Part shown: positions 20,411-29,541 of the stretch, piece by piece
How the letters are laid out: each line of letters opens with the position of its first letter
Position numbering within the stretch: position 1 is the stretch's first letter
Assembly (NCBI RefSeq): GCF_023017165.1
Contig: NZ_JALKBW010000001.1
Span: 2,790,001 to 2,854,000, forward strand
Length of the DNA stretch: 64,000 bases
Origin: Gordonia alkaliphila
Lineage (GTDB): Bacteria > Actinomycetota > Actinomycetes > Mycobacteriales > Mycobacteriaceae
Reading direction: 5' to 3'
Position numbers and translations under genes: made by a program
Notes under the pieces: generated by a model
Databases searched by the model: none
What the model was told of the DNA's origin: nothing
What the model saw: only the letters and a program-made list of their open reading frames with translations

Positions 20411-21685
20411 ATGGCACGTATCGGAGATGGCGGCGACCTGCTGAAATGCTCGTTCTGCGGTAAGAGTCAGAAGCAGGTCAAGAAGCTCATCGCGGGTCCC
20501 GGGGTGTACATCTGCGACGAGTGCATCGATCTCTGCAACGAGATCATCGAAGAGGAGCTCGCCGAGACCAGCGACGTGAAGCTCGACGAGCTGCCCAAGC
20601 CCGCCGAGATCCGCGAATTCCTCGACACCTACGTGGTGGGGCAGGACACGGCCAAGCGGACGCTCGCCGTGGCCGTCTACAACCACTACAAGCGCATTCA
20701 GGCCGGGGAGAAGAAGGACGCGCGCGGCACCGAGTCGGTGGAGCTCGCCAAGTCGAACATCCTGATGCTCGGCCCCACCGGCTGCGGCAAGACCTACCTC
20801 GCCCAGACGCTGGCCAAGATGCTGAACGTGCCGTTCGCCATCGCCGACGCCACCGCGCTGACCGAGGCCGGCTACGTCGGTGAGGATGTGGAGAACATCC
20901 TGCTGAAGCTGATCCAGGCCGCCGACTACGACGTCAAGCGCGCCGAGACCGGCATCATCTACATCGACGAGGTCGACAAGGTGGCGCGCAAGAGCGAGAA
21001 CCCGTCGATCACCCGCGACGTGTCCGGTGAAGGCGTGCAGCAGGCGCTGCTGAAGATCCTGGAGGGCACGCAGGCATCGGTGCCGCCGCAGGGCGGCCGC
21101 AAGCACCCGCACCAGGAGTTCATCCAGATCGACACCACTAACGTGCTGTTCATCGTGGCCGGCGCCTTCGCGGGCCTGGACAAGATCGTCGGCGAGCGTG
21201 TCGGCAAGCGCGGCATCGGTTTCGGCAACGAGGTGACCAGCAAGAACGAGATCGACACCTCCGATCACTTCGCCGAGGTGATGCCCGAGGACCTGATCAA
21301 GTTCGGGCTGATCCCGGAGTTCATCGGCCGCCTGCCGATGATCGCCTCGGTGACCAACCTCGACAAGGACGCGCTGGTCTCGATCCTGTCCGAGCCGAAG
21401 AACGCACTGGTCAAGCAGTACTGCAAGCTCTTCGACATGGACAACGTGGAGTTGGAGTTCACCCCGGACGCGCTGGAGGCGGTCGCCGATCAGGCCATCC
21501 ACCGCGGCACCGGCGCCCGCGGACTCCGCGCCATCATGGAGGAGGTGCTGCTCCCGGTGATGTACGACATCCCCAGCCGCACCGACGTCGCCAAGGTGGT
21601 CGTCACCGGGGAGACCGTGCGGGACAACGTCCTGCCCACCGTGGTGCCGCACAAGAAGCGCGAGCCCCGCGAGAAGTCGGCCTGA
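20411..21685 (+). CDS. clpX: ATP-dependent Clp protease ATP-binding subunit ClpX
   Basis: A 424-residue AAA+ unfoldase that feeds tagged substrates to ClpP1P2. The N-terminal zinc-binding domain has Cys13, Cys16, Cys35 and Cys38. Walker A is GPTGCGKT (121-128), Walker [10 protein letters not shown], the pore loop GYVGED, and RGIGFGNEV carries the IGF loop that docks on ClpP. C-terminal sensor 2 is in GTGARGLR. It is separated from clpP2 by 186 bases that include a possible -10 TACCGT at 20369-20374, so it may have its own promoter. A strong terminator follows. Confidence 0.97.
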   Translation: MARIGDGGDLLKCSFCGKSQKQVKKLIAGPGVYICDECIDLCNEIIEEELAETSDVKLDELPKPAEIREFLDTYVVGQDTAKRTLAVAVYNHYKRIQAGEKKDARGTESVELAKSNILMLGPTGCGKTYLAQTLAKMLNVPFAIADATALTEAGYVGEDVENILLKLIQAADYDVKRAETGIIYIDEVDKVARKSENPSITRDVSGEGVQQALLKILEGTQASVPPQGGRKHPHQEFIQIDTTNVLFIVAGAFAGLDKIVGERVGKRGIGFGNEVTSKNEIDTSDHFAEVMPEDLIKFGLIPEFIGRLPMIASVTNLDKDALVSILSEPKNALVKQYCKLFDMDNVELEFTPDALEAVADQAIHRGTGARGLRAIMEEVLLPVMYDIPSRTDVAKVVVTGETVRDNVLPTVVPHKKREPREKSA

Positions 21686-21710
21686 CCCGACGTCGCCGCC
21701 AGCACTCGAT

Positions 21711-21745
21711 CGCCCGGACCGCACACGGTCCGGGCGTTCGTTTTT
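21711..21745 (+). terminator. Intrinsic terminator after clpX
   Basis: An 11-bp stem CGCCCGGACCG/CGGTCCGGGCG with a 4-base loop is followed by TTCGTTTTT, a classical Rho-independent form. Confidence 0.9.
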
Positions 21746-21748
21746 CGC

Positions 21749-21754
21749 TACCGT
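21749..21754 (+). promoter_or_regulatory. Leaderless -10 of the sodC gene
   Basis: TACCGT is followed by seven bases and the ATG at 21762. It sits directly after the clpX terminator, so sodC is probably transcribed from here without a 5' leader. Confidence 0.45.
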
Positions 21755-21761
21755 GTGACCC

Positions 21762-22406
21762 ATGGGTATCTCACGACGATCCACTGTCCGCCGCAACGCC
21801 GCTCGGGGCGCGGGAGGTCTGCTCGTGGCGGTGGCCGCCGCCGCGACGCTCACCGCCTGCGGTGATTCGGGCGACGACGCCGACGAGCTGACGGTGCCGG
21901 TGAAGAACGCCGCGGGCGAGGAGATCGCCACGGCCGAGTTCGAGTTCGCGAACGGCTACGTGACCGTCGAGGTCAAGACCACCCAGCCGGGCAAGTTGAC
22001 GCCGGGCTTCCACGGCCTGCACGTGCACTCGGTGGGCCTGTGCCAGCCGAACTCGACGGCCCCCGACGGCGGCGAGCCGGGTGACTTCCTGTCGGCGGGC
22101 GGCCACTTCCAGGCGCCCGGTCACACCGGCCATCCGTCCAGCGGCGACCTGTCGTCGCTGCAGGTCCGCAACGACGGCTCTGCGCTGCTGGAGACCACCA
22201 CCAGTTCCTTCACCCGCGCCGACCTGGAAGCCGGCACGGGGACGTCGATCATGATCCATTCCGGCAGCGACAACTTCGCGAACATCCCGGCCGAGCGGTA
22301 CAAGCAGAACGACGGTACGCCCGGCCCCGACGCCAAGACCATGGCGACCGGCGACGCGGGTTCGCGGGTGGCGTGCGGCGTGATCTCGGCGGGCGCGCAG
22401 CAGTAG
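21762..22406 (+). CDS. sodC: Cu/Zn superoxide dismutase, lipoprotein
   Basis: A 214-residue protein with a twin-Arg-containing N-terminus and lipobox LTAC (Cys33), so it should be anchored outside the cytoplasmic membrane. The SodC fold is recognised by the metal ligands in [31 protein letters not shown] and [10 protein letters not shown], and by the disulphide Cys near SRVACGVI. It dismutates superoxide from outside, as proposed for M. tuberculosis SodC. The region after the lipobox ([12 protein letters not shown]) is a short linker. It stands between clpX and mobA, a location I do not recall from mycobacteria. Confidence 0.9.
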   Translation: MGISRRSTVRRNAARGAGGLLVAVAAAATLTACGDSGDDADELTVPVKNAAGEEIATAEFEFANGYVTVEVKTTQPGKLTPGFHGLHVHSVGLCQPNSTAPDGGEPGDFLSAGGHFQAPGHTGHPSSGDLSSLQVRNDGSALLETTTSSFTRADLEAGTGTSIMIHSGSDNFANIPAERYKQNDGTPGPDAKTMATGDAGSRVACGVISAGAQQ

Positions 22407-22461
22407 CGCCGATCCCGGCGATCGCCCTTGCCGCGACCGCCCGTGCAGGACAATGGCGAGC

Positions 22462-23067
22462 ATGACTGAGCAGACGCAGCACGGACTGGCCGGAATCATC
22501 CTCGCGGGCGGTCGTTCCCGCCGCATGGGGCAAGACAAGGCGGCCCTGGAATGGGACGGCCGCCCCATGCTGAACGTCATCGCCGACGCCATCGGCGCCC
22601 GCTGCCGCCCGGTGCTCGTGGCGGCGGCGGAGTCGTCGCAGGCCTACGCGGAGCTGGGCGCGGACTCCGATCTCACCTGGATCACCGACGAGCAGGTCGG
22701 CGCCGGACCGCTCGGCGGCATCGTCGCGGCCCTCACCGCGGCGAAGGAAGCCGGTGCGGCGGCGGCCTTCGTCTGCGCCACCGACATGCCGCTGGTCGGC
22801 GCCGAGCTCGTCGACGAACTGCTGCGCGCGCTGACCAGCTCGCCCGACGTGGTGATCGCCCACGAGGGCGGCCGCGATCATCCGATGGCCGGGATCTACC
22901 GGGTGCGGGCGCTCCCGGTCTTCGAGGAACTGGTGGAGCAGGGCGAACTGCTGATGACCAATGCGCTCGACGCGGTCCTCACGCATCGCGTCGGTGTCAG
23001 CGATCCGCGTTGGCTCACCAACATCGACGCCCCCGAAGACCTGCACCGCCTGCGCGCCGGCGCCTGA
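22462..23067 (+). CDS. mobA: Molybdenum cofactor guanylyltransferase (MobA-like)
   Basis: A 201-residue nucleotidyltransferase. The NTP-binding start GIILAGGRSRRMGQDKA is diagnostic of MobA/MocA; VCATDMPLVGAELV holds the metal-binding Asp, and NIDAPEDLHRL is the usual C-terminus. MobA joins GMP to molybdopterin for DMSO-reductase-type enzymes. ATG 22462 is used; ATG 22453 is also in frame. Position between clpX and valS matches Rv2453c. No other molybdenum gene is in the window, so MocA-type CTP transfer cannot be excluded. Confidence 0.85.
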   Translation: MTEQTQHGLAGIILAGGRSRRMGQDKAALEWDGRPMLNVIADAIGARCRPVLVAAAESSQAYAELGADSDLTWITDEQVGAGPLGGIVAALTAAKEAGAAAAFVCATDMPLVGAELVDELLRALTSSPDVVIAHEGGRDHPMAGIYRVRALPVFEELVEQGELLMTNALDAVLTHRVGVSDPRWLTNIDAPEDLHRLRAGA

Positions 23068-23076
23068 TCCACAGCG

Positions 23077-23121
23077 TCTGCCGTCTGCTGCAGTCACCAT
23101 GCGACTGCAGCAGACGGCAGA
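23077..23121 (+). terminator. Terminator after mobA
   Basis: A perfect 19-bp inverted repeat, TCTGCCGTCTGCTGCAGTC and its complement, with loop ACCATGC. No T tract. It directly follows the mobA stop. Confidence 0.8.
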
Positions 23122-23205
23122 TCGCATCCGGGGCGGTAACGCTGGGGTGTGGCAGTGCGAAGTAGTGGGTACAGCACTCCGGCTGTCACCGACGGGAGGT
23201 CGGCC

Positions 23206-23667
23206 ATGTCGATCATCAGCAAGCGAATCATCGCGGCAGCCGGAGCGGGGGTGGCGGCGCTCGCAGCGGGCACGCTGGCCGCGGCGCCCGCTGCGGCCGC
23301 ACCGCTTCCCGTGCAGCAGGTCCCGGCTCAGGGGATCCTGTCCATGGGGCTCGGCAACTGGAGCGGGTACGCGGCGTCGATCCGGATCGAGACCACCGGC
23401 AGGCCCGGGCAGGTGGCACTGAGCGCACCCGGCGGCGCCGCCTGCGGGCGCGGGGCGGCCGGCACGCTGGTGCGGTTCGACTACACCAACCTGACCACCG
23501 GTCGCGCCGGCTCGGGCACGGTGCGCCCGTGCACGGGACCGTTCAGCGGCCCGTTGAAGACCACCCTGCACACGGGCGCGGGACAGATCGTCGGCGCCAT
23601 CAACATCGTCGGCAGCGGTGGGCCCTGGCAGATCCCGGGCGGCGCGACATTCGGCGTTCCGCGCTGA
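23206..23667 (+). CDS. Exported Ala/Gly-rich protein, paralogue of the protein at 11302
   Basis: A 153-residue protein starting at ATG 23206 after GGGAGG. The signal peptide has Lys/Arg, then AAAGAGVAALAAGTLAAAPA, with Ala-X-Ala cleavage near residue 33. The mature part has two Cys, in GAACGRG and TVRPCTG, in the same relative places as in the paralogue at 11302-11847, and the shared block NLTTGRAGSGTVRPC...GAGQIV. About 120 mature residues of predicted beta-rich structure. No known family recognised; the pair may be a small secreted family of this lineage. Confidence 0.75.
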   Translation: MSIISKRIIAAAGAGVAALAAGTLAAAPAAAAPLPVQQVPAQGILSMGLGNWSGYAASIRIETTGRPGQVALSAPGGAACGRGAAGTLVRFDYTNLTTGRAGSGTVRPCTGPFSGPLKTTLHTGAGQIVGAINIVGSGGPWQIPGGATFGVPR

Positions 23668-23727
23668 GATCTGCGGCCGGTCGCAGGTGGCGTCGCTGCC
23701 CGTGACAGCGGGCTCGGCGGCATTGCC

Positions 23728-23733
23728 TAGAAT
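23728..23733 (+). promoter_or_regulatory. Leaderless -10 of valS
   Basis: TAGAAT is followed by exactly six bases and the GTG at 23740, so the transcript should start on the initiation codon. Confidence 0.55.
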
Positions 23734-23739
23734 GGCGGT

Positions 23740-26394
23740 GTGAGCACCCCTGACGCGAGCAACTCGCTTCCCGCTGCCTGGAATCCCGCTGAACACGAGG
23801 AATCGCTGTACGACGGCTGGGTAGCGGCCGGGTACTTCACCGCCGACCCGACCAGCGACAAGCCCGGCTATTCGATCGTGCTGCCGCCGCCGAATGTGAC
23901 CGGCTCGCTGCACATGGGCCACGCACTGGACCACACCCTGATGGACACCCTCACGCGCCGCAAGCGCATGCAGGGCTTCGAGGTGCTGTGGCTGCCCGGC
24001 ATGGACCACGCGGGTATCGCGACGCAGAACATCGTCGCGCGCCAGCTCGCCGAGGCCGGGACCAGTAGGGAAGAGCTCGGCCGGGAAGCCTTCATCGAGA
24101 AGGTCTGGGAGTGGAAGGCCCAGTCCGGCGGCACCATCGCCGGCCAGATGCGTCGCATCGGCGACGGCGTCGACTGGAGCCGCGACCGGTTCACCATGGA
24201 CGAGGGCCTCTCGCGCGCGGTGCAGATCATCTTCAAGAAGATGTACGACGACGGCCTGATCTACCGCGCCGAGCGCCTGGTCAACTGGTCGCCGGTGCTG
24301 CAGACCGCGATCAGCGACATCGAGGTGAAGTTCGAGGAGGTGGAAGGCGAACTCGTCTCCTTCCGCTACGGCTCGATGAACGACGACGAGCCGCACATCG
24401 TGGTGGCCACCACCCGGATGGAGACGATGCTCGGCGACACCGCGATCGCCGTGCACCCCGACGACGAGCGCTACCGCCACCTGGTCGGCACCGAACTCCC
24501 GCACCCGTTCCTGGATCGCCTGATCCCGGTGATCGCCGACGACTACGTCGACCCCGAATTCGGTTCCGGCGCCGTGAAGATCACGCCGGCGCACGACCCG
24601 AACGACTTCGAGATGGGCCTGCGGCACTCGCTGCCGATGCCGACCATCATGGACAAGGCCGGTCGCCTGGCCGACACCGGCACGCAGTTCGACGGCATGG
24701 ACCGGTTCGAGGCGCGGGTCAAGGTGCGCGAGGCGCTCGCCGAGCAGGGCCGCATCGTCAAGGAGGTACGGCCGTACCTGCACAGCGTCGGACATTCCGA
24801 GCGCTCCGGCGAGAGCATCGAGCCGCGCCTGTCGCTGCAGTGGTGGGTCAAGGTCGACGCGCTCGCCAAGGCCGCCGGGGACGCGGTCCGCAACGGCGAG
24901 ACCGTGATCCACCCCAAGAGCCAGGAACCGCGCTGGTTCGACTGGGTCGACAACATGCATGACTGGACCATCTCGCGCCAGCTGTGGTGGGGCCATCGCA
25001 TCCCGATCTGGTACGGCCCGGACGGTGAAGTGGGCTGCTTCGGCCCCGACGAGCAGGCACCCGAGGGCTGGGTGCAGGACCCGGACGTCCTGGACACCTG
25101 GTTCTCGTCCGGCCTGTGGCCGTTCTCCACCATGGGCTGGCCCGAGCGCACCGACGAACTCGACAAGTTCTATCCCACGTCGGTGCTGGTCACCGGCTAC
25201 GACATCCTGTTCTTCTGGGTGGCCCGGATGATGATGTTCGGCACCTACGTGGGCGGGCTCGACGACGCCGGTCTCGCCGGGCGCACGGCCGCCGTGCCGT
25301 TCGAGAACGTCTTCCTGCACGGCCTGGTGCGTGACGAGCACGGCAGCAAGATGAGCAAGTCCAAGGGCAACGGCATCGACCCGCTCGACTGGGTGGACCG
25401 CTTCGGCGCGGACGCGCTGCGCTTCACGCTGGCCCGCGGCGCCAACCCGGGCAGCGACATTTCGGTGGGCGAGTCCAACGCGCAGAGCGCCCGCAACTTC
25501 GCCACCAAGCTGTACAACGCCACCAAGTTCGCCATGATGAACGGCGCGCGCCTCGGGGACCTGCCGCCGCGCGAGGACCTCAGCGTGGCCGACCGCTGGA
25601 TCCTCACCCGCCTCGACGAGGTGCTGGCTCAGGTCGACGAGGGCCTGGACGCCTACGAGTTCTCCAAGGCCTGCGAGGCGCTGTACCACTTCGCGTGGGA
25701 CGAGGTCTGCGACTGGTACCTGGAGTTGGCCAAGGTGCAGATCCAGTCCGGGCCGGCCGGCGCCGACACCACAGCCGTGGTCCTCGGCACCGTCCTGGAC
25801 GCACTGCTGCGCGCCCTCTCGCCGGTGATGCCGTTCGTCACCGAGGTGCTGTGGAAGGCGCTGACCGGCGGGGAGTCCGTCGTCGTCGCCGCGTGGCCGC
25901 AGCCGTCCGGTGCCCCGCGGGACGACGCCGCCGCCACCGCGATCGACGACCTGCAGAAGCTGATCACCGAGATCCGCCGGTTCCGCAGCGACCAGGGCCT
26001 CAACCCGGGTCAGCGCGTGGCCGCACAGGTCACCGGACTCTCCACCGAGCTCGACGGCACCCGGGCCTACCTGAACGCTCTCGCCAAGCTGACGCCCGCC
26101 GACGACGACTTCACGGCCACCGCCACCGTCGAGGTGCGGCTGTCGGACTCGATGCCGACCGTGGCGATCGACACCTCCGGACAGGTCGACGTGGCCGCCG
26201 AACGCAAGCGCGCCGCCAAGGACCTGGCCGCGGCCGAGAAGGAACTGGCCGGCACCACCGCCAAGCTCGGCAACGAGCAGTTCCTGTCCAAGGCACCCGA
26301 CGCCGTGGTCGCCAAGATCACCGCGCGCAAGGAGCTCGCCGAGGCCGAGGTGGCCCGACTGACCGCCAAGCTCGCGGAGTTGGAGGCGCGGTGA
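23740..26394 (+). CDS. valS: Valyl-tRNA synthetase
   Basis: An 884-residue class I synthetase that charges tRNA-Val and edits Thr-tRNA. HIGH-type motif is [15 protein letters not shown]; the KMSKS motif is [13 protein letters not shown]. The CP1 editing domain includes [17 protein letters not shown]. The C-terminal coiled coil ([20 protein letters not shown] onward) is the tRNA-binding arm of ValRS. Starts at GTG 23740 on a likely leaderless mRNA. The stop overlaps the folC start (GTGA), so valS-folC-DUF4233 form one unit, the same as Rv2448c-Rv2446c. Confidence 0.97.
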   Translation: MSTPDASNSLPAAWNPAEHEESLYDGWVAAGYFTADPTSDKPGYSIVLPPPNVTGSLHMGHALDHTLMDTLTRRKRMQGFEVLWLPGMDHAGIATQNIVARQLAEAGTSREELGREAFIEKVWEWKAQSGGTIAGQMRRIGDGVDWSRDRFTMDEGLSRAVQIIFKKMYDDGLIYRAERLVNWSPVLQTAISDIEVKFEEVEGELVSFRYGSMNDDEPHIVVATTRMETMLGDTAIAVHPDDERYRHLVGTELPHPFLDRLIPVIADDYVDPEFGSGAVKITPAHDPNDFEMGLRHSLPMPTIMDKAGRLADTGTQFDGMDRFEARVKVREALAEQGRIVKEVRPYLHSVGHSERSGESIEPRLSLQWWVKVDALAKAAGDAVRNGETVIHPKSQEPRWFDWVDNMHDWTISRQLWWGHRIPIWYGPDGEVGCFGPDEQAPEGWVQDPDVLDTWFSSGLWPFSTMGWPERTDELDKFYPTSVLVTGYDILFFWVARMMMFGTYVGGLDDAGLAGRTAAVPFENVFLHGLVRDEHGSKMSKSKGNGIDPLDWVDRFGADALRFTLARGANPGSDISVGESNAQSARNFATKLYNATKFAMMNGARLGDLPPREDLSVADRWILTRLDEVLAQVDEGLDAYEFSKACEALYHFAWDEVCDWYLELAKVQIQSGPAGADTTAVVLGTVLDALLRALSPVMPFVTEVLWKALTGGESVVVAAWPQPSGAPRDDAAATAIDDLQKLITEIRRFRSDQGLNPGQRVAAQVTGLSTELDGTRAYLNALAKLTPADDDFTATATVEVRLSDSMPTVAIDTSGQVDVAAERKRAAKDLAAAEKELAGTTAKLGNEQFLSKAPDAVVAKITARKELAEAEVARLTAKLAELEAR

Positions 26395-27794
26395 CCTCCG
26401 GCGATCAGGCAGCCGAGCTCGCCGAACTGGCGGCGGTCGAGGCCGAACTCGACACCCGCTGGCCGGAGACCAAGATTGAGCCGTCGCTCGCGCGGATCAC
26501 GGCGCTCATGGAACTGCTGGGCAAACCGCAGCACGCCTACCCGTCGATCCACATCGCCGGCACCAACGGCAAGACGTCGGTCACCCGGATGATCGACTCG
26601 CTGCTGCGCGCCTTCAGTCGTCGCACCGGTCGGGTCACCAGCCCGCACCTGCAGTCGGTGACCGAGCGCATCGCGATCGACGGCGAGCCGATCAGCGCCG
26701 CCGCCTACGTGGAGACCTATCGGGACATCGAGCCGTACCTGACCATGGTCGACGACTCGTCGACCGCCACCGGCGGCCCGCGGATGAGCAAGTTCGAGGT
26801 GCTCACCGCGATGGCCTACGCGGCCTTCGCCGAGGCGCCGGTGGAAGTGGCCGTGGTGGAGACCGGCATGGGCGGACGCTGGGACGCGACCAACGTGATC
26901 GACGCCAAGGTCTCGGTCCTCACTCCGATCGCCCTCGACCACGCCGACTACCTCGGCGACACCCTCACCGCGATCGCGGGGGAGAAGGCCGGGATCATCT
27001 CGTCCGGCGATCCCGACGCGGTGGTGCCCGACGACCCGGTGACGATCATCGGCGTGCAGCAGCCGGAGGCGATGGAGGTGCTGCTGCGCGCCGCGGTCGA
27101 CGCGGAAACCATTGTGGCGCGGCAGAATTCAGAGTTCGCCGTGCTCGACGCCGCTACCGCGGTGGGTGGCCAGCTGCTGCGCATCCAGGGGCTCGGCGGC
27201 GTCTACGAGGACGTCTTCCTGCCGCTGCACGGGGCGCACCAGGCCGAGAACGCGGCCCTCGCGCTGGCTGCCGTGGAAGCCTTCTTCGGTGCGGGCGCGG
27301 ACCGGCAGCTCGACGCCGACACCGTGCGCGCCGGCTTCGCCGCGGTGAGCAGCCCCGGTCGTCTGGAGCGGGTCCGCAGTGCGCCGAGCGTCTTCGTCGA
27401 CGCCGCGCACAACCCGCACGGCGGCGCCGCCCTGGCGCGGTCGCTGACCGAGGAGTTCGACTTCCGGCGGCTGATCGGCGTGATCAGCATGCTCGGCGAC
27501 AAGGACGCCCGCGGCTTCCTCGGTGAACTCGAGCCGGTCCTGGGCACCGTCGTGATCACCAACAACGGATCACCGCGCGCGGTCGACACCGATCGGCTCG
27601 CCGAGATCGCCGAGGAGATCTTCGGCGAGGAACGCGTGGTGATCGAACCCTTCCTGCCCGACGCGGTGGCCGCGGCCATCGGGTTGGCCGAGGAAGGCGA
27701 AGACGAGAATCTGTCCGGCGCGGGCGTGGTGATCACCGGATCGGTGGTGACCGCCGGCGCCGGCCGCACCCTGTTCGGCAAGGAGCCCGCATGA
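26391..27794 (+). CDS. folC: Bifunctional folylpolyglutamate/dihydrofolate synthase
   Basis: A 467-residue Mur-ligase-fold enzyme that adds glutamate to dihydropteroate and to folates. ATP-binding loop [30 protein letters not shown] and [21 protein letters not shown] are the other FolC signatures, and [16 protein letters not shown] is the C-domain motif. GTG 26391 overlaps the valS stop; the frame upstream is only valS out of frame. The last bases overlap the next ATG. Confidence 0.95.
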   Translation: MTSGDQAAELAELAAVEAELDTRWPETKIEPSLARITALMELLGKPQHAYPSIHIAGTNGKTSVTRMIDSLLRAFSRRTGRVTSPHLQSVTERIAIDGEPISAAAYVETYRDIEPYLTMVDDSSTATGGPRMSKFEVLTAMAYAAFAEAPVEVAVVETGMGGRWDATNVIDAKVSVLTPIALDHADYLGDTLTAIAGEKAGIISSGDPDAVVPDDPVTIIGVQQPEAMEVLLRAAVDAETIVARQNSEFAVLDAATAVGGQLLRIQGLGGVYEDVFLPLHGAHQAENAALALAAVEAFFGAGADRQLDADTVRAGFAAVSSPGRLERVRSAPSVFVDAAHNPHGGAALARSLTEEFDFRRLIGVISMLGDKDARGFLGELEPVLGTVVITNNGSPRAVDTDRLAEIAEEIFGEERVVIEPFLPDAVAAAIGLAEEGEDENLSGAGVVITGSVVTAGAGRTLFGKEPA

Positions 27795-28186
27795 GCACCA
27801 CCCCCGAGTTCTCCGATCCGGTCACCGATCCGTGGAAGGGATTCCGCGGCATCATGGCCGCGGTCCTGATCCTGGAGGCGATCGTGGTGGGCCTGACCTT
27901 CCCGGTGGTGGGCACCCTGGCCGGCGGCGTCTCGTGGAATTCCGGGCTCTACCTGGGCTTCGTGTGCCTGATCCTGGTGGTGCTCTCCGGCATGCAGCGG
28001 CGGCCGTACGCGCTGCAGATGAATCTGGCCGTGCAGGCGCTGGTGATCTGCGGCGGACTGTTCCACTGGTCCATCGCCGTGGTCGGCGTGGTCTTCAGCT
28101 GCGTGTGGGCGTACATCGTCTACATCAAGCGCGACGTGCAGCAGCGCATCGAACACGGCAAGCTGCCCGGTCAGCAACGACTCTGA
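27791..28186 (+). CDS. DUF4233 membrane protein
   Basis: A 131-residue integral membrane protein with about four hydrophobic segments: IMAAVLILEAIVVGLTFPVV, a short one near SWNSGLYLGFVCLILVVL, ALQMNLAVQALVICGGLF, and IAVVGVVFSCVWAYIVYI. The C-terminus is cytosolic and basic. It overlaps folC by four bases (ATGA) and is the Rv2446c-type protein always found after folC in Mycobacteriales. Function unknown; the constant linkage to folC suggests folate or cell-envelope related work, but that is inference. Confidence 0.85.
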   Translation: MSTTPEFSDPVTDPWKGFRGIMAAVLILEAIVVGLTFPVVGTLAGGVSWNSGLYLGFVCLILVVLSGMQRRPYALQMNLAVQALVICGGLFHWSIAVVGVVFSCVWAYIVYIKRDVQQRIEHGKLPGQQRL

Positions 28187-28207
28187 CGTCGACTACACTC
28201 GGCGGCA

Positions 28208-28681
28208 ATGATCAATGAGCGTCGGGTGAGTGCGATGGGTGGCAACGTGGCGGTAGCACGCTGGTTCACGGGTGTTCTGGTGGCTGCGGCAGCGGCGACC
28301 AGTCTGGCGGCGTCTCCGGCGCTGGCCGCCCCCGACCCGGTGGCACCGACCGCGCCGATGATCGCCGACACCGACGACACCGTGGAGCCCGCCGCGCCGA
28401 TGCCGGTGCCCACCGGCGCCTTCGGCTACCTGGCGACGCGCAGCGCCACGCTGTGGCTGGCCGACCGTCATCCGGACGACGTCGTCCGCTCCCTGCCGGT
28501 GCCGCCGGCCCTCCGGCCGTCGAACGACGCCCTTGCCGCGCAGTTCGAACGCGAACTGGATGCGGCCGTCCGCACCCCGGGTGCATGCGTGCAGATCATC
28601 ATCGATCCGCAGGCCGGGAGCGGCAATCTGTTCGACTACGGCATCTGGTCGGTGGAGAAGCAGTACTGTCCCGCCTCCTGA
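28208..28681 (+). CDS. Small exported protein, unknown function
   Basis: A 157-residue protein with a signal peptide (basic MINERRVSAM, core VARWFTGVLVAAAAATSLAA, cleavage near ALAAP). A Pro/Ala-rich linker follows, then a compact domain of about 90 residues with two Cys (GACVQIIID and KQYCPAS) that may pair. TACACT eight bases before the ATG suggests a near-leaderless transcript of its own. No family recognised. It lies between the folC unit and ndk. Confidence 0.65.
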   Translation: MINERRVSAMGGNVAVARWFTGVLVAAAAATSLAASPALAAPDPVAPTAPMIADTDDTVEPAAPMPVPTGAFGYLATRSATLWLADRHPDDVVRSLPVPPALRPSNDALAAQFERELDAAVRTPGACVQIIIDPQAGSGNLFDYGIWSVEKQYCPAS

Positions 28682-28720
28682 TCGCGACGGCGGGGCAGCG
28701 GAGCATTAGACTGGTGCCTC

Positions 28721-29137
28721 GTGACTGAACAGACTCTCGTCCTCATCAAGCCCGACGGCGTCGAACGCGGCCTGATCGGCGACGTCATCGCCCGTATCGA
28801 GCGCAAGGGCCTGCGCATCGCCGCGCTGGAACTGCGCCAGGTGACCACCGAGGTGGCCTCCGAGCACTACGCCGAGCACGCCGAGCGTCCCTTCTTCAAC
28901 GACCTGCTGGAGTTCATCACCTCCGCTCCGGTCGTGGCCCTCGTGGCCGAGGGCGAGCGCGCCATCCCCGCGTTCCGTCAGCTGGCCGGCGGCACCGATC
29001 CCGTCGAGAAGGCCGCGCCGGGCACCATCCGGGGCGACTTCGGTCTCGAGACCCAGTTCAACATCGTGCACGGCTCGGATTCCCCGGAGTCCGCCGCGCG
29101 CGAGATCGCACTCTGGTTTCCCCACCTGAATTCCTGA
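28721..29137 (+). CDS. ndk: Nucleoside diphosphate kinase
   Basis: A 138-residue enzyme balancing NTP and dNTP pools by a phospho-His intermediate. [19 protein letters not shown] is the N-terminal signature and [12 protein letters not shown] holds the active His. It keeps the usual family length. GTG 28721 is preceded by TAGACT at 28707-28712 and eight bases, again a near-leaderless arrangement. Followed by the long leader of rne. Confidence 0.97.
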   Translation: MTEQTLVLIKPDGVERGLIGDVIARIERKGLRIAALELRQVTTEVASEHYAEHAERPFFNDLLEFITSAPVVALVAEGERAIPAFRQLAGGTDPVEKAAPGTIRGDFGLETQFNIVHGSDSPESAAREIALWFPHLNS

Positions 29138-29467
29138 CAGATCACCTGATCAACCTCCCTTCCAGCCTCTGCGACGACGCGGCGGCGCGGGGCGCCGATA
29201 TCGCGTCGGGTGCGGAATTCGGGTGAACGTGTGGGATACTTGTCCGGTCGGGCCTGTCACACTTTGGCATCCCCGACTCGACAGCGAAGCGCAGTGGCCG
29301 TCAACCGGCCGCCGACGTGGACTGTTGTCGAGACAAGCAAGGCGTCTTCCTGGACGCAAAGACCACACAACACCCGGCCGCTCGCGGCCGCACACATATC
29401 GCAGGCCCTCGCGTGGCCGCGTCGTCGTTTTCGATGGTGACGCGCCCGGGGGTCTCAAGGAGACCAC
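29138..29467 (+). promoter_or_regulatory. Long upstream region and 5' leader of rne
   Basis: A 330-base stretch with no coding character. GATACT at 29235-29240 is a possible -10, which would give a leader of about 220 bases before GTG 29468; long rne leaders are known in mycobacteria. The region contains GCCGCTCGCGGCCGC-type hairpins. At its end GGTCTC-AAG-GAGACC (29451-29465) folds back on the AAGGAG ribosome binding site. Confidence 0.5.
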
Positions 29468-29541
29468 GTGACTGACAACGGTCGTCGACCGACGCAAACG
29501 CGTCGGATACCTCGGCGGAAGCTTTCCCCCCTCGACTCCGC

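Noticed and set aside
22249..25689. 1,146-residue open frame on the minus strand opposite mobA and valS
   Set aside because: It mirrors the third-position GC bias of valS, lacks any recognisable domain, and is rich in His/Arg/Val as expected from antisense of high-GC genes.
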